Positions 20,601 through 28,207 of a stretch of DNA of 29,292 nt are shown one piece after another (positions within the stretch are counted from its first letter, which is position 1; each line of letters begins with the position of its first letter). The stretch comes from Saccoglossus kowalevskii. Its lineage: Eukaryota; Hemichordata; Enteropneusta; Harrimaniidae. The position numbers were made by a program, and so were the translations under genes. Under the pieces are notes generated by a model. That model saw nothing but the letters and a program-made list of their open reading frames with translations, ran no database searches and was not told where the DNA came from. The DNA lies in assembly GCF_000003605.2 (NCBI RefSeq), contig NW_003113468.1:90879-120170 (forward strand). Direction: 5' to 3'.

Positions 20601-20728
20601 CAGGTTCTCTCAATTACATGTGGACTCTTGGCTCTAGATGCATTGCGAGACGGTCTTCGCTCGCTGCGGCCACGACCACCACTTCTCCTACCTCCATTAT
20701 TGGTGCTGCTAGGACCATTAGATGCCAT
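7044..20728 (-). CDS. FSIP2-like giant scaffold protein, 12 coding exons, 3288 aa
   Basis: Joining the minus-strand exons 20728-16904, 16735-16577, 15968-15879, 15709-15558, 15065-14924, 14487-14377, 14240-14093, 13971-13864, 13636-13482, 13360-13044, 12903-12852 and 11651-7044 gives one open frame; all junctions are GT-AG and all phases agree. Residues ~1240-1358 (KVPMIPGS, then HSLHDPNLKGYYGRPF, then RNNKVICSL) resemble, from memory, the N-terminal region of vertebrate FSIP2, a fibrous-sheath protein of the sperm tail that binds AKAP4. Residues ~1359-1580 are a Lys/Glu/Arg coiled coil. Before and after lie tandem repeat arrays (~43 aa and 34 aa units). No signal peptide or membrane segment is seen. 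A TAA stands in frame two codons before the ATG, fixing the start. The function (flagellar or ciliary scaffold) is inferred; the family call is fairly likely, not proven. Confidence 0.75.
7936..9717 (-). repeat. 102-bp coding tandem array, ~18 units of 34 aa
   Basis: The consensus is SNMEVDAKTSQQSKLSKASI then GAVSGENVSTTSNK. Seventeen units start with SNM(E/K)V, and one leader unit lacks that start. The 3'-proximal (C-terminal) half is nearly homogeneous, while the N-terminal half contains shorter, diverged units (KVISGVNGKTSSK type, seen three times). This suggests the array grows by unequal exchange at its C-terminal side. Composition is Ser/Lys-rich and disordered, with many possible kinase sites. 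Confidence 0.92.
10035..10046 (-). other. Candidate PP1-docking GILK motif
   Basis: GILK in the context PSNGILKSSS matches the [GS]IL[KR] 'SILK' docking motif of PP1 regulators. It is followed about 25 residues later by SVRF (9960-9971), an RVxF-like site that lacks the usual preceding basic residue. Order and spacing are right for PP1 regulators, but the second motif is imperfect. Confidence 0.35.
10290..10700 (-). repeat. ~87-bp coding repeat, ~5 units of 29 aa
   Basis: The unit resembles KSVSTTDNTQDGPDKIVVQE then TNQTELDVI. Two central copies are almost identical at DNA level; the flanking ones are diverged. It lies upstream of the 34-aa array in the same exon but is unrelated in sequence. 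Confidence 0.88.
11580..11621 (-). other. Candidate PKA RII-binding (AKAP) amphipathic helix
   Basis: AAQIVRSVLFNA (residues 1766-1777) fits the RII-anchoring spacing small-xx-hydrophobic pair-xx-hydrophobic pair-xx-small, in the same register as the classical AKAP peptides. It sits at the start of the last exon, just after disordered sequence. This is a pattern match only. Confidence 0.45.
11820..12720. repeat. Dispersed 'AAGATGGCTGCCAG..GGCCAT' repeats in the last intron
   Basis: Degenerate monomers occur at about 11830-11960, 12050-12160, 12190-12310 and 12630-12700, with phrases such as 'AAGATGGCTGCCAGTCGGCC', 'ATTTGATCTGATTGTGAAA' and 'TTGAATGAAAATGG'. They fill most of the 1.2-kb intron. 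A GC-richer stretch at 12470-12610 is unexplained. Confidence 0.6.
12852..12903 (-). CDS. FSIP2-like gene, coding exon 11 (mini-exon)
   Basis: Acceptor TTTCTTTCTGTCAG|GTCTGA after a long pyrimidine run, donor ATAATA|GTATGT, 52 nt. It adds SESSTHQVGDKLSQDII and repairs the phase from 2 to 0. Its short size makes it the least certain exon, but skipping it would break the frame into the last exon. Confidence 0.75.
13044..13360 (-). CDS. FSIP2-like gene, coding exon 10 (acidic, short internal repeat)
   Basis: Acceptor ATTTTTTGCAG|GGCCTT, donor ATAAA|GTAAGA, leaving phase 2. It encodes a Pro/Thr-rich start (LPPIPAVEAKS) and then three degenerate ~25-residue repeats with a 'DNDS.PS.K' core (TDNDSAPSHK, NENDSVPSIK, ADKDSMSLIK). 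It is probably disordered. Confidence 0.85.
13482..13636 (-). CDS. FSIP2-like gene, coding exon 9
   Basis: Acceptor TTTGACACAACAG|GAACCC, donor ACAGAG|GTATAT running into a (TA)n tract. It encodes RTLYENQTDCLNTPNKKSSS and later VLPWRSNWSITDSLQTITFP. The frame is open, with hydrophobic residues unlike the low-complexity exons. No domain is recognised. Confidence 0.8.
13864..13971 (-). CDS. FSIP2-like gene, coding exon 8 (coiled coil)
   Basis: Acceptor TTTGTATCTGCAG|CTAAAT, donor TGCAAC|GTAAGTAC, 108 nt, phase 1 in and out. It encodes KLEIKKEQEKQDAIQREIKI and ends in NTQMQ. This is the last segment of the coiled coil. Confidence 0.85.
14093..14240 (-). CDS. FSIP2-like gene, coding exon 7 (coiled coil)
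   Basis: Acceptor TTTCTGATTGCAG|ATGAAGG. The donor GAAAAAG|GTTATT is the weakest of the gene but is the one that keeps phase with the next exon (G|CT = Ala). It encodes MKERVKKRRERLQEQYIKET and ends EQIRQHEK, strongly basic coiled coil. Confidence 0.8.
14377..14487 (-). CDS. FSIP2-like gene, coding exon 6 (coiled coil)
   Basis: Acceptor TCAACTCTAG|CAACTC, donor GCAAAG|GTAATA, 111 nt, phase 0. It encodes QLKINQAILKSQAETTAKRF and ends EKQKQVAK, continuing the helix. Confidence 0.85.
14620..14720. repeat. Single dispersed-repeat monomer in an intron
   Basis: 'GCCAGAGATATAGTTC' followed by 'AAAATGACCATCAGAGGGCC' and 'ATTTTCAATCCGTTCTAAA' matches the phrasing of the repeats at 11.8-12.7 kb. The rest of this intron shows nothing notable. 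Confidence 0.5.
14924..15065 (-). CDS. FSIP2-like gene, coding exon 5 (coiled coil)
   Basis: Acceptor TTTTTTTGCCCAG|GTTTCACC, donor GCAAAA|GTAAGC, 142 nt. It encodes RFHQKVLEEQQKLAKFKEEQ, then a charged run ending KKATEAK. Heptad-like spacing of Leu/Ile/Ala with dense Lys/Glu indicates a single long helix or coiled coil. Confidence 0.85.
15558..15709 (-). CDS. FSIP2-like gene, coding exon 4 (coiled coil)
   Basis: Acceptor CCAAAG|CATCTC, donor GAAAG|GTGAGT, 152 nt, leaving phase 2. It encodes HLLETEKQRCQLSLYIESCK followed by a Lys/Arg/Glu-rich helix ending AEQRKER. The acceptor lacks a strong pyrimidine tract but the frame is open and in phase with both neighbours. Confidence 0.8.
15879..15968 (-). 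CDS. FSIP2-like gene, coding exon 3 (residues 1329-1358)
   Basis: Acceptor TTCCTCTTTCAG|GTAATT, donor GAAAAA|GTAAGTT, 90 nt, phase 0. It encodes VICSLADMNNFRHWIGNVNL and ends in a charged YRHEQREK helix start. It continues the FSIP2-like block and leads into the coiled coil. Confidence 0.85.
16577..16735 (-). CDS. FSIP2-like gene, coding exon 2 (residues 1276-1328)
   Basis: Acceptor TTTTTTAACAG|TTATATC, donor AATAAA|GTAAGTG, phase 0 at both ends. It encodes LYQTPEGHEFDPGAYG, then HSLHDPNLKGYYGRPF and KHLITRNNK. The 'SLHDP.L..YY' block and '.IT.NNK' ending are what I recall from the FSIP2 N-terminal region, with the next exon continuing V(I/V)C(S/T)L as there. Confidence 0.85.
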
Positions 20729-20751
20729 CTTTTAACAATACTTTGGTTGTA
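16904..20751 (-). CDS. FSIP2-like gene, first coding exon (residues 1-1275)
   Basis: The acceptor TTTGACAG|TACAAC at 20752 is preceded by a TACTAAT branch point and a T-rich tract. 23 nt of leader precede the ATG at 20728. The donor is GAACCG|GTAAGT (phase 0). The N-terminus is Gly/Arg/Ser-rich, then carries two copies of a WRxSxxxAxK[IL]ExEKNKxF motif starting at W43 and W98. Residues ~165-925 are the tandem array. The Ser-rich tail ends in a Tyr-rich segment and KVPMIPGS, where the FSIP2-like homology begins. The 3.8-kb exon is much longer than its downstream neighbours. Confidence 0.9.
17950..20230 (-). repeat. 129-bp coding tandem array, ~18 units of ~43 aa
   Basis: The consensus unit runs from STDALQQPTLETPESKVSME through QQLTGDGSAILDTKDSMGEA to ATG. 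Seventeen units carry the AILDTKDS block, and an eighteenth diverges after GDGSAIL. Variation is by codon-sized steps: MEQQLTGDGS versus the shorter MEQLAGDGGG, and a DSVQQPILETPESKACME variant seen twice. Units are acidic, Ser/Thr/Gln-rich and free of Cys except in the ACME variants, so they are probably disordered. The recurrence of variant units in the same order points to multi-unit duplications. Confidence 0.92.
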
Positions 20752-21296
20752 CTGTCAAATATACTATTAGTAAAAACAAAAAAAAATTCAAAATATTTTT
20801 TCTTTGAAAAGAGGGATTTTAAATAAAGCAAAATAAAAAAATAGGGCGTTTCCAGTAAAACGACTTTGCCTAGATGGTGACCCTCTATCCTTTTATAGCT
20901 AAACTTTTTAGTATTAGACTCAAAAGTAGTTACTGTAGGGTGCTCACTTGCTGGACAACTACCACATGAAAATGTTGGCCCATACATTTACACTATCATT
21001 TACTATGAAAATTTTTATTTTCATAACATATCAACATTCCATAGTGTGGAATAATTAAAGTACAAAAATACAAAAAATTTCAAGTTATACCTACCTGCTC
21101 TATTTTTATCAGAAAGCACTATTTATTTTATTTGCACTAACATATGTTACATACATGTGAAATACAATAAAATTCAGGTATAATCCCCATGATATGAAAA
21201 AATAAATCATAAAGCTATAGAGATTTTCAAAACAATATGAACAGGCACACTGGTATAACATCCAGAGCTACAACAATGGGGAATGTGTTCAGCTAC

Positions 21297-21389
21297 ATTA
21301 TGAATTTGTTAGCAAGTCACAAGATACTTGGTATAGCAATTATGAATTTGTTAGCAAGTCACAAGATACTTGGTATAGCAATTATGAAT
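21297..21389. repeat. 42-bp tandem duplication
   Basis: ATTATGAATTTGTTAGCAAG... through GGTATAGCA occurs twice without change, then begins a third time (ATTATGAATA at 21381). It lies in the leader intron of the FSIP2-like gene and is a recent duplication. Confidence 0.9.
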
Positions 21390-21604
21390 ACAAAGCCCCA
21401 ATAGCTCTCTAGGCAAGTGATAATGTGTATACATAGATATCACTGACAACTTTCGATCCAAAAACATATTTTGTTTCTCATATCATATCATTTTTTTGGG
21501 TGTTTTTCAAGATTTAGAACTGGTGGTGTGGACAACAATACAATACTCAGCTACCAGCAATAAAGATAACCAGATATTTGAGATGATGAAACTAATTTTC
21601 TTAC

Positions 21605-21669
21605 CTGAGATGTTTGTAATCAAACAGCCTTTTCAGAAACACACTACAAGTGAGTTCTCTTGAAAATTC
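21605..21669 (-). other. 5' UTR exon of the FSIP2-like gene
   Basis: Acceptor TTTTTTTAG|GAATTT, donor ATCTCAG|GTAAG, 65 nt. No ATG lies in frame with the main frame, and a TAA just before the start codon closes any extension. It is predicted from splice signals only. Confidence 0.5.
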
Positions 21670-22900
21670 CTAAAAAAATAATTAAAAAGCAATATAAGGA
21701 ATACATACAAGAAAGTGGTTACATGTGAATGAAGTCAAACAAATAAATCATGTTTTTGCTAACCTAATTGACCAACATTTTTTGATAAACTGAAAAGTTT
21801 ATTTTATGCAAATGAGCCCAAAATTATTTATTTTCATGCAAACCAGCTGTGCTCATTTCACCAATGTTGTATTTTATTTAGTTCCTTAATATTTAGTGAA
21901 TGACTAGCAGACTGTTGTATAAAGGAAATGTAATCTGAAACTAACAAAGTTGACATTTTTCACATCGGCAGTTTAAGAAAAAATAAAGTAAAAAATTATA
22001 TTAAAAATAAAATACCCTGTCTACATACATACCCAGTATGTTTTTAGCCAGTTACTAGAAACACAAAATTTGTTTTGTTTTTTCAGCCTAATACAAAATA
22101 TGTTTGACTTTATTAAGTGGATGTTATCATCTGATTTGTAAATACACTGACAATTCAAGTCATAACTTAACCCTTTGTTGCCAAAGTCAAAACTAGCCAC
22201 ATTTTACAATATAATTCCAGATTTTATTCAAAGTTTTTTATCATGATCTGTGAAGAATGGAAAAGTATGCCTATTTATAGAAAAAAAATGTATAAATGTA
22301 AAATATGGGATGGTTCTACAAACTCTTTAAACATACTTTAAAGTAATATATTAAGGATTTATTTGAATACCTGTCAACATGTGTCTAAGTAAAATTTAGA
22401 CTGTTTCTGAACCAATATTCTAAAATAGCTCTAAATTTATCTCTATGTGATCACAATGATTTTTTAATGATGTAGTCATATTTAACTGTCTGTAATATAT
22501 AGGGAAAACTAGTAATAATATTTAAATTAGATCACTAGTTCTCATGAATAGCTAAAAACAATACCAACTAACAAACAAAAAATTCCAATAAAATAAAACA
22601 ACATTTTTGCTATATTTTTTTAATTATGCATCACTAGTTGTACATAATTTGAGAATTTGTTACGACTTACACCATATTATAGTTTGTAATCAACACGAAT
22701 TTAACAATTTATAAACACAAAAAAATAAATAGGCAAAATATAAAATTGAAAAAGTAAACAATAAATTAATTTAATTTCAATTAAACAAAACTCTTCATGT
22801 TTACATTACATGGTGCCTACACCAATGATACTCCAGTCTGAAATATTTCCATTCCGAGTAAACCTGTCACAATCGTATTATAAATAATTTGAAATCAAAT
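21670..22900. other. Leader intron of the FSIP2-like gene, nothing else seen
   Basis: AT-rich intronic sequence without exons, recognisable repeats or RNA genes. One ATGCAAAT octamer is present at 21806-21813. Confidence 0.5.
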
Positions 22901-22920
22901 TGTGAATATATCTTACTTAC

Positions 22921-23010
22921 CTTGCAATCATGTCTAATACGAACATTACGATATATTATTAATAACAATAAAATGTTTTATATACACATTTGTATGCCTA
23001 ATATTTTAAA
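22921..23010 (-). other. Possible 5' UTR exon end with strong donor
   Basis: ATTGCAAG|GTAAGTAAGA (minus, donor at 22920) is a near-perfect splice donor. A weak acceptor ATATTAG lies near 23000. It could be an internal leader exon or the 3' end of an alternative first exon; the left border given is approximate. Confidence 0.4.
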
Positions 23011-23323
23011 AGTTGCCCAGTTGCGGGTATTATCCATATTAACAGCGGCGATCATGATTACAAAATTCTTCATTAATGTTGCGAATTACGAAAATATGTC
23101 AGGGGCCGGGCATTGATACAAAGTTGCATCCAACGTCCAGGCGGACATTTTGTACAGTAAGGGTTTTTTGTATTTCGGTTTTCATTTCCAAGTTCACAGT
23201 TCCAACAACACGCCACGGAAATATCAACACATGGATTCACAGTCACGTCAACAATAGCGGCGATTTCTCAAGAAAAAGTTACATTTTTTTAGAAATAATA
23301 ATTCATATTGACGTTCCACTTAC

Positions 23324-23640
23324 CGTAAATAAGATGATTCACAAACTTGACTTCAGATAAACGATGAATAAGCTTCTTAGGTGAATATCGCAGGGATATC
23401 GCTCTATCCAGCCAAAAACGCTGTTGCGTGTTTGACCTATGCGGATGGAGTGGTTTATCTTGACAATCCGCATCTTTGCGTAGCAACGCGCCATTATTTG
23501 TTCCACTATAAGAACAACGTCGCAAAATCATTCATTGTGGCGTCACGCGGAAATATCACTCCGCCATGTGAAGCAGAATTGACGGAGCACACACAATTCA
23601 CTTCGCCAATTCACGAGGTACAAAAGTAGTGCATCTCAAG
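23324..23640 (-). promoter_or_regulatory. Probable promoter and first non-coding exon of the FSIP2-like gene
   Basis: This 300-bp block is clearly richer in GC and CpG than its flanks. On the minus strand it ends in a strong donor TTTACG|GTAAGTGG at 23323. It contains YY1-like ATGGCG sites (CGCGCCATTATTTG at ~23488 and CTCCGCCATGTG at ~23560) and a CRE half-site TGACG within GCGTCACGCGG (~23540). The transcription start is not determinable by eye. Confidence 0.45.
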
Positions 23641-23859
23641 TTTCTCTTGGAGCCAGATGCTTACACATATTTTTTTTGAGCGATTAATACGAATGAAAAT
23701 ATACACAGATTATCACGAAAAGTAGAAAAGTCATCCACCACTTTCAATAACTGCGAAATTCCATTTTAGTAAAATAGCGCCACCAACGGATATATATCTG
23801 CTTTAATTTAATTTCGTTTTTTATCATAAGAAGTACGGTACTGTACGATTATATGCAAT

Positions 23860-24170
23860 CTGATGCATTGTACGGCGTGAATTGAATTTAATTTTATATA
23901 TTTTATTTTGACTATATATTTTTATTATTAATTGTAATTGTTTCAAAAAGTATTATAAATATCTTATTGCCATATACATTCGCGATTACCAACATTTTTA
24001 AAAAACAGCTAGCAAATAAATAATAGATTAAAATATATTAAAGTAAAAGAAAGTGTATGATAAAATAAATAATTAAATTAAAAGTAATAAATTCAAATAA
24101 AATAAAATACAAATAAATAATTAAAAATATATTTGAAGAAAAAATAATAAAGCCCAAACTACGATCTTAT
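23860..24170. repeat. A/T-rich low-complexity spacer
   Basis: Runs of AAATA, TTAAAA and TAAAT words dominate, with very little G or C between about 24000 and 24150. It separates the two divergent promoters. No gene is seen from 23640 to 24600. Confidence 0.7.
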
Positions 24171-24599
24171 ATTACATGTAATCAGATTGGATTGGATAGA
24201 CACACTGCCTGCCATGAATCTGGACTTTGCTGAATATGTTGATTCAATAATTGGGTTTGTAATATAAATGCAAACCCTTTGCATCCTGGATAACATGATG
24301 AATACAAGTAAAAGACAGACCTTTTTATTTTGTTTAATAATTGAAATTTGTATTTATGAATATTAAATAAAAAAAATCTTTGCTAACTATTTTACAATTA
24401 TATGTATAACTTAAATTCTATATTGGAAGCAGGGCAGCTACTGTACAAAATACAAACACAATTATGTGTTGTCATAAATATGAAATGCATATATATTTGT
24501 ATTCAACATTTAGTAAATTATATGAAACTATTGCATTTTGATTATTCTATTTTGTTTCCTCTAAAAGTGTCGTATTTGTAAAACCATAAACCCAAGCCA

Positions 24600-24863
24600 T
24601 AGACCTTTCATTGTAACCATGGAGTACATGTAATGCTGCAACGTACAACATTGCGCGAATGATGAATATTTATACAGCTTCGTAACCTCTGACCTGTACT
24701 TGCGCAGACCATCGGCGCCATTTTGAATGTTTTCATCGTACGGAAATGTATATGTTGATTACTATTGTAACAATAATTTAAATCGACGTTGGAACGGGAA
24801 ATCTGTGACTTGAGAGTGTGTGTATCTAATCTAACTCTACGTAATTACTCGCAATACTTAAAT
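24600..24863 (+). promoter_or_regulatory. BBS1: BBS1 promoter and 5' UTR region
   Basis: The sequence changes to a more GC-rich composition. GGCGCCATTTTGAATG (~24713-24728) is a YY1-type site of the kind often found at start sites of housekeeping genes. GTAACCATGGAGTAC (24613-24627) has a perfect X-box left half (GTAACC) and a poor right half; RFX X-boxes control BBS genes in nematodes and other animals. The transcription start is probably near 24720-24800. Confidence 0.45.
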
Positions 24864-24904
24864 ATGAGCGTGGCAACAGATACGAAACCGGGCGATACAT
24901 CAAG
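24864..24904 (+). CDS. BBS1: BBS1 exon 1 (coding part)
   Basis: ATG in the context TTAAATATGAGC, then [13 protein letters not shown]; the donor is CATCAAG|GTAAAT. The N-terminus is poorly conserved in BBS1 generally, so the start rests on the open frame, the splice phase (AG|T = Ser) and the promoter-like sequence just upstream. Confidence 0.85.
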
Positions 24905-27900
24905 GTAAATACTCACTGGCTGTACGTCGTTTTTCAGTAAAGTCAAAACAGACAGTAGCCTAGAGCATGGACGTACTAGAGATGCCTAGAGTCAATTCAT
25001 TCGTTTAGCTGTTGTTTTGATCTGTGCGCTGTGTGGTAAATATTAATACTACGACGTACGAAGCAACCGTAACGATAAACAAACGTACTGTGATGGATAA
25101 CAAAACGACACTCACAAATCACGGTGGTACTGTTGACTTACTGGACTACCGCACTGCGGTAACCCGACTTTCGCGGTAACTCGGCTTTAGCCATTTACAC
25201 TCCCACAACATTTAATATTATTAAGAAGACAACAACAAATAAACAAGGGACTGTATGCAAATCTATTGATTTACTCGTCACCGGTACGGAGGTGGTGATA
25301 TCTGGCATAAACAATAAACTGACATTCTATGTTTTGCAAATTACGCAGTTAGCAGAATTCAATTGCCAGTTTTATTTTTCATTAACAAAGTTTTCTACAC
25401 TGCAAGTAAAAAAATCTTCTGCACAAGTAAATCACTCTTTAGATAATAAATAAATAGCATTTACATTTGAACCACTAAAATGTGATGTTATATCAATTTA
25501 TATTTATTATTTCAGTGATGAAGTGGACAGTAAATGGTTAAATGCACATTATGATCCGGTAGCATCACTATATACATTTACAACATGTATGGGTAGGTAC
25601 ACATGTCAGGTCACATAAATGTAATATTCGAGTGTCATATGGCAAGTCAACTGAACATTTAATGTGTCTAGTGTCATATGGCATCATATTATTATCATAT
25701 TATAGTGGCTTGTGTTACAATGTTTCAACTTCAAAAGCCAGTTCAAAACCACAAAAGCACTTTTTTCATGATGGACACTAATGTCACGATCTCTCTTGCG
25801 ATTTATTTTACAAAGTGAGATAAACCAAGTGCTTGTCAACAAAGCTCAGTAGATGAATGGAGGATTTCAGCACTTGCTCAGCATTTAACACCTTGCTCTT
25901 GATTCACATTAAATCTCATTTACAGATTTGTTTGAATAGACTTCATAGTCGAAAAAACATGTCTAGTTTGTAATCAAGACAATTGTAATTTTTGAATTGT
26001 TGACATAAACACTGTTAGTCTGAACACTCAATTAGGGGGAGTGGTTTTTAATTAGGATGCGGTCAATATAAGAATTTAACCATACATACCAGTACCTCAT
26101 TTTTTCCCCAGCGTTGTCTGATTTGAACGGTGATGGAGAGAACAAGTTAATTATAGCTGATCTTGGCACAGGTTCTTACGATATGAAATTGAAAGTCTAT
26201 AAAGGAACATCACTGATGTCTGAGAATGCTATTATAGATTTACCAACTGGAGTATCTACATTCTTTATGGATACCAATGAACCAAGGACACCTGGTTAGT
26301 AATTTAATATACTGGCTTTTATTATATATCGTATTGTTCCTATAATTCAGAAGATCCTGAATGAATGAACGAACAAATATAGTCAGCGAAATTGTAGCTA
26401 GATCCATTTATTCTACTTATACAATGGGGTAGAAATATGTATCCCTCTTCATATCTTTCAATTGTCAGTAATTGAGAAATCATGTTGTGTTGTTTCTGAG
26501 CCATTATATTAATTGCTAGAAAACATATATACATACGTACATTTGAAGCATGACCACTAATATGTCAGTTAGCCCTATTTCATTTTACTAATCTATGTTA
26601 TAGAACCACGTTTTCCCCATCAGAAAATTTTAAATAACAGTTTTTTGTTTTGTTTTTCCAGCAATAGCAGTTGCTTCAGGGCCATATATATATGTGTATA
26701 AGAATCTGAGGCCATATTTTAAGTTTACGTTGCCGCCCCTAGAAGTTAATGAAGTTGAAGAACAATTGTGGAATCAGACAAGAGAGGTGAGTATAAATCA
26801 GTCATTCATTTGTTGGTATCAGATGTAGTAAATGTAATATTAGATGAGTACATACTGTATTTCTATCAGTCCTTACTAGAAACTTGACTATATCGATTTA
26901 ACACTCTCATTGCAAAATTATTTTTCCTGCCAAAATATCTAGTGTAAATTTTTTTTCTTTTTTTTTTTCTGGATTTTCAGGATAAATTTTGAATCATAGT
27001 AATGTAACCTTTTAAATACACTTTTATCTGGTAACTTATATTTTTAATGGAAACAAGTGTATGTGTAAAAAAGTCCTGTTTGCCTAAACATATAATTTAG
27101 ATTCAACTTTTTGGAAAATATTCATGTTCAATATTGCAACATTTAATATTGTTATTTTATACAGGATAAAATTGATGTGAGAGTATTACGGGAAATGTTG
27201 GACAGTCTACGAAGAGAGAATACAGATAGCAGTTTAACTGTCAGATCCTTGAGGTATTTACTTTACTATTAGTAACACATGCACTAATATAAATGACATG
27301 CCTATGTTGTAAATATCATATTTTCTGCCATTATATAAATCTCATACCAGTATGGTTTGAAAAAAAAATATTGGCTGTTTCAGTCGTGCATGTCAAAGGT
27401 GTATTTAGGGTTGAACTAAACCATGTAGTATACATTCCCATTGTGGCTCTAATTGCCAGTTGTGTCAAGGCTCTATCAGGTTTTAACACAACCTTCACAC
27501 ATATTTCAAGCATTTTGTTTCACCCTTAGATTTTTAATGTTAGATCCTGATCAGATGGAAGCATTTGCTGATCTCCATAAACACAGTCCCATGAAAAAAC
27601 AGGTATGGCTGATTTCTTTCCTTTTTATACACCTTCAGTAGCAACACATGTTCTTATTAAAGTATGTTTATGTTAGCCATTATATCACCGAAGTTTTCAA
27701 AGCTATAATTCACACATCATCATGTATGTACCCTGAATGTATAATGACATAAATAATAATTAGAATATATACTGTCTCAATCATGTGTTGGGGCTATTTA
27801 CTGGAGTTACATTCAGTATAATTATTTTGAGAATATCAAGTCCCATTTCAGATGAATTTATAGTCATTGTAAAATGGATTATCGGTAGTCAGCATTTTTA

Positions 27901-28174
27901 GGATGAAGAAGGCATTCAGAATATGCATTTGTCCTGAGACTACAATAACTAGTCTCAGCATCTGTGTCAAAATTGCATTTGGTAACTGTGTATTTAAGTC
28001 TCTGATTCATTGTTTCTCCTCACTCTTTAATTCTCTCTTTAGACTGTAATTACATGTATGGACACTTTGAAAAAGAGTATGTCAGATGATGATGCTATAA
28101 GCTGTTTGGTTATTGGAACAGAAAGTAAAGATATTTACATCTTAGATCCTGAAGCATTCACAGTACTTGCAAAG
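24864..28174 (+). CDS. BBS1: BBS1, BBSome subunit, 5' partial (240 aa in seven exons)
   Basis: Exons 24864-24904, 25516-25592, 26112-26294, 26662-26786, 27165-27253, 27530-27602 and 28043-28174 join in phase through GT-AG introns. The product starts [14 protein letters not shown] and contains [97 protein letters not shown] and [10 protein letters not shown], which line up along the N-terminal beta-propeller of BBS1. BBS1 is part of the BBSome, which is recruited to membranes by ARL6/BBS3 and moves receptors in and out of cilia. About 240 of the usual ~590 residues are present; the rest lies beyond the right edge. The frame is intact and conserved. Confidence 0.96.
24905..25515 (+). other. BBS1: BBS1 intron 1
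   Basis: A 611-bp intron. It contains a direct repeat of GCGGTAAC-YCGRCTTT at about 25157-25190 (GCGGTAACCCGACTTT, then GCGGTAACTCGGCTTT). The CpG-rich first half could be part of the promoter's regulatory region. No other feature is seen. Confidence 0.5.
25516..25592 (+). CDS. BBS1: BBS1 exon 2
   Basis: Acceptor TATTATTTCAG|TGATGA, donor TGTATGG|GTAGGT. It encodes [20 protein letters not shown] then FTTCM, with the conserved SKWLxAHYDP motif. Confidence 0.95.
26112..26294 (+). CDS. BBS1: BBS1 exon 3
   Basis: Acceptor TTTTCCCCAG|CGTTGT, donor ACACCTG|GTTAGT. It encodes [20 protein letters not shown] and later [10 protein letters not shown], conserved blades of the N-terminal propeller. Confidence 0.95.
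26662..26786 (+). CDS. BBS1: BBS1 exon 4
   Basis: Acceptor TGTTTTTCCAG|CAATAG, donor AGAGAG|GTGAGT. It encodes [20 protein letters not shown] then [20 protein letters not shown], the most conserved segment of the protein in this window. Confidence 0.97.
27165..27253 (+). CDS. BBS1: BBS1 exon 5
   Basis: Acceptor TTTTATACAG|GATAAA, donor CTTGAG|GTATTT. It encodes [20 protein letters not shown] and ends LTVRSL. The phase matches the next exon (AG|A = Arg). Confidence 0.94.
27530..27602 (+). CDS. BBS1: BBS1 exon 6
   Basis: Acceptor TTTCACCCTTAG|ATTTTT, donor AAACAG|GTATGG. It encodes [20 protein letters not shown] then MKKQ. Confidence 0.94.
28043..28174 (+). CDS. BBS1: BBS1 exon 7
   Basis: Acceptor TCTCTCTTTAG|ACTGTA, donor GCAAAG|GTAGGG, 132 nt. 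It encodes [40 protein letters not shown] and VLAK. The donor lies only ~33 nt before the minisatellite. Confidence 0.95.
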
Positions 28175-28207
28175 GTAGGGCTGCAATCACACTATTAAGT
28201 AAAATGT

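Noticed and set aside
23381-23629. Possible small gene on either strand in the GC-richer block
   Set aside because: Both strands are open for about 80 codons, but the block has promoter-like CpG composition and a non-coding-exon donor. No protein family is recognised.
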